In this document: positions 22,030-33,837 of the stretch, in pieces
Position numbering within the stretch: position 1 is the first letter of the stretch
Layout of the letters: each line of letters starts with the position of its first letter
DNA from: Cydia pomonella
Lineage: Eukaryota > Arthropoda > Insecta > Lepidoptera > Tortricidae
Assembly: GCF_033807575.1 (NCBI RefSeq)
Contig: NC_084726.1
Coordinates: 11,284,001 to 11,348,000 of the forward strand
Reading direction: 5' to 3'
Length of the DNA stretch: 64,000 nt
Notes under the pieces: generated by a model
Databases searched by the model: none
Told to the model about the DNA's origin: nothing
Seen by the model: only the letters and a program-made list of their open reading frames with translations
Position numbers and translations under genes: made by a program

Positions 22030-22130
22030 GTTTTCACTTCAAAAACTCGTTATTACACGAGCCAAGATTCGAAGCTGTGACTTCCAGATTGAAATTCGCA
22101 CGCCCTAAACGCTAGGCTACCACTCTTATG
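22030..22130 (-). mobile_element. tRNA-derived SINE head
   Basis: On the minus strand GTGGTAGCCTAGCGTTTAGG (A-box-like) is followed by GCGTGCGAATTTCAATC and AGCTTCGAATCTTGGCTCG (B-box-like). The head differs from that of the SINEs at 33557/38382, so it is a second SINE family. It does not fold as an intact tRNA by inspection. Confidence 0.55.
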
Positions 22131-22179
22131 TTTTGTTTAAGTACAAAGAAAAACATATTTCATTTTGCATAACAACGGC

Positions 22180-24504
22180 TTGCGAATGGCGAATGGAGGC
22201 ATCCATTCGCTTTTTGTGGACTTCACCTATGACGGGAAGAAGGCTGAAGGCCTATGACAGTATAGACAGGGGCACCTTGTACTCCATTCTTGCAAATTTC
22301 AACATCCCCAAAAAACTAGTAGCCATAATCACCACAGCAACAAGGGAAAGCAGGATGCGAGTTAAAGTTGGCGGCGAGCAGTCAGAGGAATTCACGGTGA
22401 CTACCGGTCTAAAGCAAGGGGATGCTCTATCACCTGTGCTCTTCAACCTAGCTCTTGAACATGTTGTCCGAAAAGTACTAGAATTGGACATAGGGGTTGA
22501 GTTGAACGGCAAGCACAAGGTGGTAGGGTACGCCGACGATCTAGCTTTATTAGAGGAAAGCCGTGAACAAGTGGCGGAAGCAGCTAGTGTCCTGGAACGA
22601 GAGGCTTCTATGATAGATCTCAGGATCAACGAGTCGAAAACCGAATACCTCCACATGAAACGGTACAAAAACACACGCGTCAAGCGTGACAGTCTTCATG
22701 TTGGAGGCACCGTTTATCGTGGAGTTGACAAATTTCGGTACCTCGGATGCACGATTACCGACACAAACACCAGAGAGGAGGAGATCAATATACGCATCCA
22801 AAACGCCCTGCGATGCAGCGCAGCCCTCCATAAGGTGTTGGCGTCCAAGCTTCTCAGCAGAAATACTAAGTTACGGGTATAATAAATAAAATAAAATAAA
22901 AAAGCCTTTTATTTCCCGCTAAATTAGTACAATTTGTTTCTTACTTTATGATGGTTAGTAAATCATTTTTTGTTTTTTTTTTTTTTGCTTACATAATAGT
23001 TTTGGAATTGTTAGTTATTTTCTAAATAATTTGTAGATATGTAACAGGACTCTCAGGTGAAGGCCTCTTCCAAAGTTTGCCATTTTGATCGGTCTAGTGC
23101 GGTTTGATGCCAGTTTGGTCCCGCTATTTTTATGATGTCCTCGTCCCAGCGTGAGTGTGGTCTTCCACTGCGTCGCTTGCCTTGAGGCCCTTTCCATAAT
23201 GTGACGATTTTAGTCCATCTGCGGTCTTTAAGTCGTGCCACATGTCCGGCCCATCGCCATTTCAATTTTTGAGCTTGGTTGAGAGCATCTATAGTTTTAA
23301 TCGCTGTTCTTATCCTTGTGTGTCGTATCTTTTGATTTTTTTCAAGTTTAACATGCTACGTTCCATACCTCTTTGACATGTAGTTATTAGATTCTGGATT
23401 TTTTTGGTGAATTTCCACGTTTGACTTGCATATATTAAACATGGAATTATACATGTGTTCATAACTTTCCTTTTCAGCTTTATTGGCATTTTACTTTTAA
23501 ACACTTCCTTACAACTCCAGTACTTATTCCATGTAATTTTGACTCTCCGCTCTACTTCTAGTTCATTGTTATTTCTGTTGAATCCAATTTGCTTCCCTAA
23601 ATATATGTATTGATCCTCATATTGTAGTAACTCATTATCTAAAGTGATGTTTGATTTTTGTAATTTGACATGATTTTTGTTTTAGAAATGTTCATTTCAA
23701 GGCCTACTTGTCGACTAGCATTATGTAGAGTTTCAATCATGTACTGCAGATTCGGTGCTGATTCCGCCAGTAGTACTAAATCATCCGCAAATCTAAGGTG
23801 ACTTAAGGTTTTTCCTTGTATCAGTAAGCCCTGTTTTTGCCAATCTAGATTGCCAATAATGCTTTCTAAAATAGCAATAAAAATTCTTGGGGACAAGGGA
23901 TCGCCTTGCCTTACTCCTCTTTTTACTTGAAAGCTTGGACCAATCGTTTCTAGTTTAACTCGGCTCGTACTCTTAGTGTATATAGCTTTTAGAATATCTA
24001 TGTATTTTGTCTCTACCTGTCTCTAAGTTACGGGTATATAAAACTATAATAAGACCAATCCTTATGTATAGCTGCGAAGCTTGGACACTAACACTGAAAG
24101 AAGAGAGTCAGCTCCTGGTAGCGGAAAGAAAGGTGTTACGGAAGATCCTGGGACCTATCAAAAGAGATGACGGCACCTGGAGGATCCGTAAGAATGCCGA
24201 AATCGAGGAGTTAGTGGCCGAACCCAATATCATCGGCGAAACGAAATGCCACAGACTTCGCTGGTTCGGCCATTTACTGAGGATGGGTGAGGATCGAGGT
24301 GTTAAGAGAGCTTATTTGGGACAACCGACTGGTCGCCGTCCAGTGGGTCGGCCCAGATACCGCTGGAGCGATAGTGTACAGGCGGATCTGTACCAACTCA
24401 AAGCCGATAACTGGCAGGAAGTGGCACAGGATCGGGACAGGTGGCGTTCTCTCGTTTTGGAGGCCAAGACCCTCTTTGGATCACTGCGCCACAATAGTTA
24501 GTTA
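22180..24504 (+). pseudogene. LINE reverse transcriptase split by a nested LINE
   Basis: The first part (to 22881) has motif A remnants (KAYDSIDRGTLYSIL), GLKQGDALSPVLFNLALEHV and the catalytic VGYADDLALL. It ends at KLRV. The second part resumes at 24023 with the duplicated KLRV codons and continues YKTIIRPILMYSCEAWTL, LRWFGHLLRM, GRRPVGRPRYRW and SLVLEAKTLFGS to stop TAG at 24501. The two parts are consecutive segments of one protein. A 16-bp direct repeat (22866-22881, 24023-24038) marks the target duplication. 5' part, including endonuclease, is absent. Clade not assigned. Confidence 0.85.
22882..24022 (-). mobile_element. 5'-truncated RTE-like LINE nested in another LINE
   Basis: Minus strand. 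Coding order: GDPLSP-type start, RIFIAILESIIGNLDW, LRFADDLVLLAES and QVGLEMNISKTKIM (23896-23639), then IPCLIYASQTWKFTKK (23504-23310), then MKWRWAGHVARLKDRRW and GKRRSGRPHSRWDEDI to AFT (23265-23053). These C-terminal blocks are typical of RTE-clade elements. The 3' end is an A/T-rich tail (22882-22902), the 5' end is truncated at 24022, and a 16-bp target duplication flanks it. Frames are broken, so it is inactive. Confidence 0.85.
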
Positions 24505-24840
24505 TAACAACGGCTTGCATATTTAAAGTTGTATTCGCTATCGCTAGGTGCCATTGTGTTCTGTATCTTCGCCCGTGCTACCTATGTATATTTGCCTAGT
24601 TTGGCATTAGTCGACATTAACAAAATGTTTCACTGGAAACAGTGCAAGCCTGACATAAAACTATTACAAAGTGTTTTTTTACGGTTGTCAACATTCTTCG
24701 AACGATCTGCGGCCAATTTCACATAATTGACGTTCAGTGAGGTTTTGTCGCGACACCGACCGACCACACTTTTTCTTAAGCCAGTGTTTTAACTTCAGTT
24801 TTAAACAGTTATCTGTATAACTGGTCTGTACCAGTACCCC
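24505..24840. other. No recognised feature
   Basis: No supported gene; a 65-codon frame lacks motifs. Confidence 0.35.
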
Positions 24841-24986
24841 TAGTGTAAATTTATTCGATGGCGTAACGTGACGTACGCGTTAGCGTTAAGTCTCATTCTG
24901 TATGGGATTTTGAGTTTCTAAAACGTTCCGCTTGGCGCGCTGGAAACGCGTACGTCACGTCACGAAATCGAATAAATTTACACTAG
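24841..24986. mobile_element. MITE with long inverted ends
   Basis: TAGTGTAAATTTATTCGAT at the left is inverted at the right (ATCGAATAAATTTACACTA). The stem continues through GTGACGTACGCG and CGCGTACGTCAC. The loop is a GC-rich unique stretch. 146 bp, non-coding. Confidence 0.75.
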
Positions 24987-25139
24987 AGGCTCTGGTAATG
25001 TTGAAATTTTCAAATGATTACGAGTATATATTATAACTATTTCTTTTACATATGAAACTTATTTAATGGCCATCTGCGCTCTTTATCAGTTTGCGCTTTT
25101 ATTACTTTGTACCACAATAAGTAGCCCTTCTTAAGCCAC

Positions 25140-26335
25140 CTGCCCCTATTGCCCAGGTTACCCTGAACTGTAGGTTGTGCCAAAAGGCCTTAATGGCCAT
25201 ATTGCTAGGGTCCATAGATATGTTGCCTCACCGTGTCGGAATACCCTGGAGGTTCCCGGACCTAGTTCAAATCCTCAGATTCTCAGAAGCGATAGCGGTC
25301 CTTCTCAGATGGCGACTACGTCTACTCCTCAGGTTTGCCTGGAGAAACTGGATGACCTTAAAACCAAGGTGAATGTGTTAAAACACATACTAAAAGGATG
25401 GATGGATGAATGGATGGAGGAAGGGAAGGATGTCTGGTTGCGGGAAATTTATTCGACAGCATTGATGGCTGACGTAAAGTTCAATACTGTTGAAGATTGG
25501 TTTTCTTTGTTCTCGTTTTCTTTTTCTGCACTAAGGGTTTCCGAAAAAGGTGCGAAATCGTTGACATCAAAAGTGAAAGAAAACGTAGACTGTACAATGT
25601 TATCTTTGCCAGAAAGCACGCCGCGAAAGTCTTGGTCTTTGGCGCATAGTATTGAAAGTAAGGTGCATGATGGAGATCTAAGGGGTGCAGTTCGCCTTCT
25701 TTTGTTGAATTCATCACTAGCGCCTACCAATGATGAGACCTTGGCGTCACTCCGGGAGAAGCATCCAGCACCTTCTAGGCCACTTGTGTTCCCCCCTAAG
25801 TCAGATGTTTCTCCCATAACAGTAACGCCAGCAGACGTGTAGGAGGTAATAGGGGGCTTTTATAATGGATCGGCTTCTGGGCTAGGTGGTTTACGTCCGC
25901 AGCACCTGAAGGAGCTGACATCTTCTACGGCAGGTAGCAACGGTCCTCGACTACTGGAGTCATTGACGAGGCTATGTAACTTTTTGTTAAAGGGCTCACT
26001 TAACCCCATAATTTGCCCGTAGGTATCTGTATGGGGCTTCTCTCTGTGCCCTTTCGAAAAAGGATGCATGGTGGTATTAGGCCGATTGCTATAGGGTGCA
26101 CAATACGCCATCTTACAGCCAAACTGCTGTTGGGCTTCTAGGGACCAAATGGCTTAGGCCAGTTCACATAGGTTTTGGGACAGCGCGAAGATGTGAGGCA
26201 GCGATTCATGCCACTCGAGCTTATGCCCTCGCTCATGAAGGTACAGACGCGGTTATTCTTAAAATAGACATTAAGAATGCATTCAACAGTGTTGAAAGAG
26301 ATATAATTCTTGGCGAAGTAATGGACTAGGTGCCC
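25140..26335 (+). pseudogene. Zinc-finger/RT retroelement fragment
   Basis: A C2H2-like start (CPYCPGY … GHIARVHR, 25138-25215) leads into a frame to TAG 25842 (DDLKTKVNVLKHILKGW, HDGDLRGAVRLLLLNSSLAP). In shifted frames the RT beginning follows: GSASGLGGLRPQHLKEL (25860-25920), a broken IRPIAIG-like block and a frame reading GRGxEAAIHATRAYALA and KIDIKNAFNSVERDII (motif A, 26270-26310). There is no downstream catalytic box before 26335, so it is 3'-truncated and frameshifted. The order zinc finger then RT suits non-LTR elements; the C-terminal fragments at 10420 and 48740 may be of the same superfamily. Confidence 0.6.
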
Positions 26336-26858
26336 TCGCTCTATCCGTTCGTCATGCTCGTCTATCCGCCCGCCTCTATGTCACAGGCATTCTACTCGGA
26401 AACTATGTCTTTTAATGTAATTTAGAACGTAGGCGTATTTTTTTTATTCACTACTTATTTTAGACGTTAAAATGTGTAACAAAATTTCTTAAAAGGGAAG
26501 TATAGAAGGGAAGTAGTACGTGATCGTCCATACAAAAAGAGAAAACGTTTTTCCACTTCTAAATGTTTTCCATTCTCCATGATTTATTACTATGTTATTG
26601 ACGCAATGAAAAACTAGATTTATAGGTTTTCCTTTTTAAACTTTGCAATATTTTTTACCTATATATATATATATATATATATTATGCTTAGGAAGTGGAA
26701 AACGTTTTCTCCCGAAATGGAATTCCAAAAAAAAAATATTTTTCATTGTAAAGACGTACATACCTTACCTGTCCCGTGTCGTTTTGTATCGTATTGAGAG
26801 CGTTTTGCTAGTTACATTCTCTATGTATAAATGAGTATAAAGTATAACAATATATTTA
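26336..26858. repeat. Repeat related (inverted) to 53460-53600
   Basis: GGGAAGTAGTACGTGATCGTC, CCACTTCTAAATGTTTTCCATTCTCCATGAT and GTTATTGACGCAAT have inverse counterparts at 53505-53600. An (AT)n run is at 26661-26682. No gene. Confidence 0.5.
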
Positions 26859-27535
26859 CACTCCCGGCCAAAAGTATAGAAACAAGCTTATATTTTAATA
26901 GAAAAGTGTGATTTTAAGCGATGTAATATATACTTCTCATTAGAAACAAAATGGTAAATATAGGGTAAAGGCACCAGTAGTCAGCCTTATAACGCATTTT
27001 TAAAGTTTGTACTCTCGACGTTTCTACAGGATTAGTCGGATAAATAAACGCATCACATGGTTAGATTAATTGTTTATTATAGTTTTAAAACAAAGTATGT
27101 CAAAAAATAACAATCCTCTTTATAATATCTATAATTAAGATTAAACAAAAAATGGCACTTTTCTCCAGTAGTCAGCCTCTAAAATCCAGTAAGCAGCCTT
27201 TGTGTACCCAGTACTCAGCCTTTATAAACTATTAATAATAATGAAATAAAAAACACTATTATTTGTATTAAAGTTAACGATATTATAATATTTATCATTC
27301 CTAAGTAGGAAGCTAGAGTATAGGTAGGTACCTATACTCTTATAAGTACAATTCTCATGCCACGAAATTTGTAGGCCATAGGTGCTTAAAATTATTCTTG
27401 CAAACTAATAAACATTGTATTTATCTTCTTATTGTTTATTAATGAATCTGTTTATTTAATAGAATTCATTATTTTTAAAATCGGTTTAAATGCTGGTGAA
27501 ACCCGTGCAGGGGCCCGTTAGATATTGGAATATTT

Positions 27536-27605
27536 CTCAGTATGTATACACTTTTGAACCTTATTTAAATCTCAGTATGTATACACTTTTGAACCTTATT
27601 TAAAT
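27536..27605 (+). repeat. 35-bp tandem duplication
   Basis: Two adjacent identical units starting CTCAGTATGTATACACTT and ending CTTATTTAAAT. The surrounding 27230-28180 holds nothing else I recognise. Confidence 0.8.
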
Positions 27606-28184
27606 GAGTTAAGGCGCGGTGTATAGTAAAATGCGCTATTTTTAAATCGATATTTACAGGCTTGTACAAGGATTTCATCGATTATTTTCTAGTATGTATA
27701 ACTTCAGTCTTTGAACTAGCCGTATGCTTGTCAGAAACACGATGGCTCATCTTTTTCTCGATAGATTTTTGCTTTGAAAATATGCTTAAAACTGTATTTA
27801 TTTCGATATTTTAGAAGTACTATGATGAATATCAATATGAAATTTACTTCATTCAATAGCTTTTAAGTAACTCTAACATTTTGCTTGTCAGTTTATCGAT
27901 GCGTTAAATTTTTCATTCATAATTATGAATTCAACATTTTGTCTACTAAACGTTACCCTGCGCGGCAATACCGTCAGTACGCCAGTACGCCCGTGACCAC
28001 TGTCAGCGTTGGACCTGTGCTAGTTTAGCGGACGTTACATAAAATGGATAATCACACTATAAATACACAAATATGTTATACACACAATGTTTTCATCACT
28101 CTTACGAAGAAAAAACTAATTTTTAAGCTAATTGATTCTTAAATACGGTGACATTTCAGACATCCATCCGTCATATTATCTTTT

Positions 28185-28330
28185 TTGACAAGTTTTACAC
28201 ACGCACCTGTCCGGCATACAGCCACGATTAACCAAATGATGAAATGGTGCCTTGCACCCGAGTTAAACACTCTACTTTTCATTTTTAATACGAGGAAGGT
28301 AAAATACATGTACATTTTAAAAAACACTGC
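28185..28330. repeat. Dispersed repeat paired with 61330-61450
   Basis: GATTAACCAAATGATGAAATG, CACCCGAGTTAAACACTC and TACTTTTCATTT blocks recur at 61332-61388. Confidence 0.55.
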
Positions 28331-29129
28331 TAAGTATAAAATTCAGTAGTACTTATTTCGTGAGGGGTACCTACTTTTAATTATCAATTTAGGTAAAATA
28401 ATATTTTAAATGGCTATTACAGTATAATCAAATTAAATACCTATTTTTAAACGTAAACAAATAAAATTAATCCGCTTGTTTAATTTATATAAGTCATTAT
28501 ATTGGAACAGATTCATTTTTAACACATACAGGATGCAGGAGATATACTGGATTTAAATAGTGCTTAGTGAAAGGTACCATTTCACGTTTTTGTGGAAGTG
28601 CTCAAATGGCTGTAATAGTTTATGTTATAAGTGTTGAATTTGTTTGGTATTTCTGGTTTATTAACTTTCATATGGTATACACTTAAACTTTATTTACAAC
28701 ATTTATCAACTATTTTATTTTTTAAGGTGAGCAGGAGTGATATTTACCCTTCAAATTCCATTCAAAATTTTGCAAGTACTCGGTTCGGAAGTTCGTATAT
28801 ATTTGTACCTCTCGCCAATATTAAATAATAAGCACTAAATACGCTATTCGATTAGAACAATTAAATTATTGTCTTCTTCTTCTTGGTCCCTCAATGCTGA
28901 GGATCGTGACATCATGTCCTTCTGTTGAAGTTGTCCTTGTTGTTGTTAAATTATTGTAATGTTTATGCATTTCGCCACATGCACCTAACTAATCAAACCT
29001 AACAACAGTGACAGTTTTCCAGTTTCCTTATTAAAAATGACTACCACCACAAAACAAAGTTATGATTGGAGGTAATTGTTAATTAATTTTCTACGTAGGG
29101 CTTAAAATTCAAAGGTTAAGTCATAAAAA

Positions 29130-29575
29130 GTGCCCGTGAGGAAACGGAATTTTTTTAACCACGTATTCCTGAGGTCATAAGAAGAATTTCATGTACAAGT
29201 TTAAGTCAATTCCGCAAAAAAAATTGTTTTTTTTTTTTACTTTTTGTATGTTTTTAAACATATTAAGATCATGTTCTTGAAAAATTTATGGATTAATATA
29301 AATTGGTACATTTTTTTTTCGTAAAAATTAGTCTATTCAAATGGTACCTTGTGACTTTGATATCTGTCAAGAAGGTAGTCTAGACTAGGTCCCAAAGTGG
29401 CGACTGGCAACATAGCCATCAAAAAGGCGTTATGCACTAAAACACAACGAAAAATATTTTTTTAAATTGGTATTAACTCTGTAACTAGGCGAATTAAAAA
29501 AGTTTATATGACATTTTTGCCTCTAAATACGATCCGGAATATACTGTTAAAATCTTTCCGTTTCCTCGAGGGTAC
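29130..29575. mobile_element. MITE with GTRCCCTCGAGGAAACGG-type ends
   Basis: GTGCCCGTGAGGAAACGGAA at the left is inverted as TTCCGTTTCCTCGAGGGTAC at the right. The similarity extends inward about 60 bp (AATACG…CC blocks). Non-coding, about 446 bp. Confidence 0.7.
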
Positions 29576-29964
29576 CGTGTATTTACAAAATAACCTCTTT
29601 AAAAATCAAGACAGAACTCGACCTAGGCGTTCGATCCCGGATGAACGGTCCTTAGCAACCAAGCGTTAACAAGCGTGTGTATGTATGTTTTCCTTGTCTA
29701 ACTTGCTAGCTACTTTTGGGCACTAGAAGAGCGTAAATATACTTCAAAGCCTTTAATTTTGCCACTAAATATGGCAACACCTCACTAACCACCCTCTGTT
29801 GGCCGACAGCTTTCTGGCTATCGCATCGACCCGTGAGTGGTGGGCCACCACTTGAAGGGATAAATAACATAGTTGACGATAAAATAATTTTGTTCATCGG
29901 AAAGTTTTGTATGTTAATTAACTTTACGGAACAGGTATTAACTGTACTTCTTTCCAAAGGAAAA

Positions 29965-30170
29965 TAATACTCATTGAGACAATTCTAACAACCTCAAACG
30001 CAATTTGGTTGCGATATTTTGACACAGAGTTCCTATGGCCACCTCCTCTCTCATGCATCAGATCAGCTACCATAATATTTCATTGTCACCCTACTTACAT
30101 ATGTATGCAGATTTTCAACTTCATCTGAAACCTCAGTGGGTCAAATATACTTGTAATATTTGATTACAGA
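29965..30170 (+). repeat. Conserved lepidopteran repeat (copy of 37560-37790)
   Basis: GAGACAATTCTAACAACC, GGTTGCGATATTTTGACACAGAG, TCCTATGGCCACCTCC and CTTACATATGTATGCAGATTTTC follow in order, as at 37590-37740. Confidence 0.55.
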
Positions 30171-30289
30171 CAGAGTAGACAGACAACGGACTGATTGTTT
30201 ATTAGACATTAATTAAAGTCAGTCAATTATACTCATTACTATATAACTTCGAAGTAGTTTACTACGGTGGTTTACTACGTTAGATAGCA

Positions 30290-30470
30290 GAAGTTGTCGC
30301 AGAAAGCAAATCGGGACTGGAACCTCAGGTGGCATGAGCTTTTTCTGCCAAAAATGTGGGAGGTCGTGCCGCTCACGCATCGGCCTCCACAGTCACCAAA
30401 CCCGCTGTCTAAACAGCAATGCTTAAATCGTCTGCAATAGACGCAAAGGCCTTTGATGATGAGTAGTAGT
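30290..30470 (+). pseudogene. LINE C-terminal zinc finger and 3' UTR
   Basis: Codons read GTSGGMSFFCQKCGRSCR then SRIGLHSHQTRC and a stop, followed by GTAGTAGTAG-like tail. The CxxC…H…C finger is a frequent C-terminus of RTE-related LINEs. About 130 bp of coding sequence survive. Confidence 0.6.
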
Positions 30471-30479
30471 AGTATAAGT

Positions 30480-31225
30480 GCATTTTTGCCATTATAAACT
30501 TTAAATAATAAATAATAATAGCAGTTTTCTCGACTTTTGCATTTAAAATTTATAATCGTCTTCATTGTCGTCAATTCAAAAAATAATATAGAAATAGTCA
30601 TTACAGTTAGAGTCATGGTTCTTTTTTGAGAAGATAGCATAATTTATCTACTTTTTGGAGCTACATATGCTTGTGCATACCTTATGCTTATGTTTTCAGT
30701 TATCTCAATACCAGCAAAAACATGCTACCTTTTACGTTCACTTCCACAAATTACTTAGCTATGCTAGTATTCTTCCTTTTTTCACTACTTGCCCGAAATT
30801 GACTTCTATTGCATTTTTAAGGTCAACTAAGTTTTGAATAGGTATCTATATATGATTTAAAGCAGACAGTTGTAACTTTTGTCTGAATTAGTAAGTAATA
30901 TTATTTCGACACAAAACGATTTGGTATCATTTTACTAGGTTCTCAATTTGCCGCGGTATACTCTAGTATTATATATAATTATCAAATTTTTAATTTCATT
31001 AAGTTTAAATCATAATCAATATAAATTTCCGGAAAAGATCCCAGAACTAACAAACCAGAATACGGATGGCGTCAGAATAAGGACGTAGACTTGCTGCGAG
31101 CGCGGCGCGCGGGGCGCCCGCCTGCCTGCTTTACCACTTCGTCTGCTTCACCCCCTCAAAAACCTAAAATCTGTCTATAAGAGCGCCTTAAAGTTCATAA
31201 TATTTGGCAGCGACGTACCAAGGAA
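30480..31225. other. No recognised feature inside the nested element
   Basis: AT-rich apart from a GC-rich patch at 31095-31150 (CGCGGCGCGCGGGGCGCC). No gene supported. Confidence 0.35.
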
Positions 31226-32509
31226 GATAATGGCTGAGTACTGGATCCGTGAAACCCAGTGGTCAGCCGCATTAAAACGTTATTTCAAATGCGGCTGACT
31301 ACTGGGTTTTACTTTAAATTGACTGAGACATGCCTAACTAAATTTGAAAATGTAAATGTAACGGTCCTAACGGTCGTATTGGATCGAAAATAAAAAAATA
31401 ACTAATAACCCAAAGGTCAGCCGCGGGAGGCTGGGCACTGGATTTTTTGTAAAAAAGTGGTATCCAGTGGTCAACCTCCTCAATTTATAAGTTAATTATT
31501 TATATTTCTATTTAAATATAACGCAATTTAATAGATAAACTAACCAATAAACCCATCATTAACAAAAAACAGTAACTTTTTATATTAAAACAGATTTTTT
31601 CTCACGCGTTAAAAGAACACCACGTGCAGTAAAAAATATGGCGGACATGACACTCCAGCTCTCGTCAACAAACATCACCTTTATGAACGAGTATATTTCC
31701 TCTCCCCGATACCTCACCGCACCTGCCGCGTTACGTATTAACGAATAAGGAATCAGAGCTCCTATTTGACTACTCGCGATTTGTTTAATCGAATATCAGA
31801 TATTTATGACCAATAAACGACTTAAAAGGCTGACTACTGGTCCCTGGCTGGCCACTGGTGCTGTTACCCTAATAGTGGAACATTTTAAAAGTAAATTACT
31901 CAAATTGTGGCTATGATATTTGCTTGTTCAACATTTTTCAAAGCAACTAAAAGAGTATAATTATGTCACTTTTTTTTTAATGTTATTGACAATATTTTAG
32001 GATGTTTTGATATTTAGCGAGTATTTTTAACCTTTTGTGATTGCTTAATGTAAATTTTAGGTTAGAATTATAAAAAGACAGAAACATGAGATATTAGAGA
32101 AAACAACCTTGTTTCCATACTTTTGGCCTTGGGTGTAGGTAATTAACTAATTACATACCTTAGGGAATAATACAGTACAGAACTCTCGGTGCGAAAGTCA
32201 AAGTCCGACCACGATGAATAAGTTTTTTCTTACTTTCAGAAATGTGCAAATATTACAAAGAACGAATTTACACCGAATTACTCCTACAAAGAAAATAGTT
32301 TTAAGGTATGGTGTCCTCATTTTGCCATTCATATTTATTCAGTTGAAAAACAAATAAATTTATCAAGTAAAGCTGAAGTGGCTTCACTAAGTATGTGCGG
32401 ACTAGTCATCTGTGCTTTTTAAATCTATGATTAAAATGATATTGGAATCATATCAGTTACCTGTGATTTGCGCGGGCGTCTCGTCGCACTATTCGCAATA
32501 ATACTTGTG

Positions 32510-32830
32510 TGTACAAGTCTTAGAGAAACGAACGCGTGAATTACAGCTAATGCCTCCTCTACACGATGGCTCAACCAGCGAGATGGCCGTGCGATGGTTA
32601 TGGCTCCTCTACACGATGGCCCAGTGCCTTGTGAGATGGCTATGCGATAGTTGAGAGCACGCACTATGGAATTGGCCACGTGTAGATGTGTACGCGGCAT
32701 CGCTGGCCTAGTAGGTTGCTTTGATGTGCGGACAAATACCGACACCGTGGCCATCCCATCGCCATCCCGCCGCGCCATAAGGGCTCCTCTAAACGATGGC
32801 CCAGAGTAGGCCAGTCCAAGGGACGCATTT
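32510..32830. repeat. Repeat with CTCCTCTACACGATGG motif
   Basis: GGCTCCTCTACACGATGGCC occurs at about 32604 with variants at 32551 and 32783, and its partial inverse structure gives a 115-codon minus-strand frame that is a by-product. Probably a MITE family. The flanks at 32138-32500 and 32840-33165 contain nothing that I recognise. Confidence 0.45.
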
Positions 32831-33164
32831 AGGCGTTAGAGGGAGCAAGTGATATGGCTATCTCATTCCACCGCATAGCTGCGTCCCTTAGACTGAGGTT
32901 TTTGAGGAAAGTTTCTGAGGAAAATATTATAATCGTGAAAATTAAAATAACAATATTGTCTTCAACTGACATGATAAATAAGTAGCGTTTGGCACAAGCA
33001 ACATACATATTATAGTTGTCATTTAAAAATTAAATCTAAGTATCCATTTTTTATTATACTAAAACATTTATAAATATTTTACTTACAATTTAGTTGCGCA
33101 ACCTAAGAGACTATTGGGTAATTCGTCATCAGTTTATTATTTAATATTATTTTAGCTGGTGTGA

Positions 33165-33315
33165 TGAAAAAATAAGATATTTCACTCGATATTTTGAAGT
33201 TTATTTCACCCAAGTGCCATGAAACCCTTTCAACGCTGAAAATTTCACTTTTTGAACCACTCGCTACACTCGTAGATCAATTTCGGAATATTTCGCTCCC
33301 TTGGGTTTCAATATT
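33165..33315. repeat. Candidate foldback repeat
   Basis: GATATTTCACTCGATATTTTGAAG at the left and CGGAATATTTCGCTCCCTTGGG at the right surround CCACTCGCTACACTCG. Arms are degenerate; assignment tentative. Confidence 0.3.
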
Positions 33316-33556
33316 AGCACGAGGATTTAAACAAACAAATTGCCCTCCCTTTTAAAGTACCTATTACCTACATATATTATAATTAAGTCCGAAAGAGGTC
33401 TCAATGTTCTTTTTTTAAATAGGGTCTGGCCGACTTATGCTGCAAGGAGGTACGTCCCTAAACCACACCCAAAACCACAGGAAGATATTAAGCAGCGCCT
33501 CTCTCCTCTCCTAAATAAACTGCGATCTGCAATAATACGCACTACACAACACTGTT

Positions 33557-33824
33557 GACGACCGGTTTGGCCTAGTGGGTAGTGACCCTGCCTACGAAGC
33601 TGATGGTCCCGGGTTCAAATCCTGGTAAGGGCATTTATTCGTGTGATGAGCATGGATATTTGTTCCTGAGTCATGGATGTTTTCTATGTATTTAAGTACT
33701 CGTATTTATAAATATTTATATATTATATATATCGTTGTCTAAGTACCCTCAACACAAGCCTTATTGAGCTTACTGTGGGACTTAGTCAATTTGTGTAATA
33801 ATGTCCTATAATATTTATTTATTT
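33557..33824 (+). mobile_element. tRNA-derived SINE, full length
   Basis: Starts GACGACCGGTTTGGCCTAGT (A-box region), with B-box GGGTTCAAATCC at 33610. The body has TTTGTTCCTGAGTCATGG, TATCGTTGTCTAAGTACC and CTTATTGAGCTTACTGTGGG. The 3' end is a TATTTATT tail. RNA polymerase III would transcribe it. Copies: 38382 (plus), 54930-55175 (minus), fragments at 17398 and 19085. Confidence 0.85.
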
Positions 33825-33837
33825 AACACATAATATA

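Larger units (their letters stand above)
26961..31871. mobile_element. Unrecognised 4.9-kb element with subterminal motif arrays
   Basis: Ends read TAGGGTAAAGGCACCAGTAG and, inverted, TAGGGTAACAGCACCAGTGG; ATA flanks both sides. A motif close to CCAGTRGTCAGCC occurs at 26974, 27165, 27186 and 27208 on the left. On the right it occurs, in both orientations, at 31232, 31256, 31293, 31415, 31463, 31829 and 31847. None is seen in the middle. Such terminal clusters are typical of transposase-binding arrays. No long frame or transposase is visible; the interior holds other mobile fragments (29130-29575, 29960-30170, 30290-30470). I cannot assign a superfamily. Confidence 0.55.
26859..32135. mobile_element. 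Tc1/mariner-type element split by a nested element
   Basis: Ends are inverted: CACTCCCGGCCAAAAGTAT on the left and its near-inverse (ATACTTTTGGCCTTGGGTG) on the right, each flanked by TA. The sequence next to the ends (to 26960 and from 31872) would make an element of about 365 bp without the insertion, so it was probably a non-autonomous copy. No transposase is visible. Confidence 0.7.

Noticed and set aside
24312..24494. Minus-strand frame opposite the LINE C-terminus
   Set aside because: Mirror frame of the plus-strand coding region GRRPVGRPRYRW.
30275..30640. 121-residue minus-strand protein
   Set aside because: Antisense to a LINE C-terminal zinc-finger fragment and low-complexity sequence.
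32431..32778. 115-residue minus-strand protein
   Set aside because: Lies in the repeated CTCCTCTACACGATGG block with no domain; a by-product of the repeat.
33557..33630. tRNA gene
   Set aside because: A- and B-box are present but the sequence continues into a repeated SINE body and does not close a cloverleaf; recurs at 38382 and 54930.
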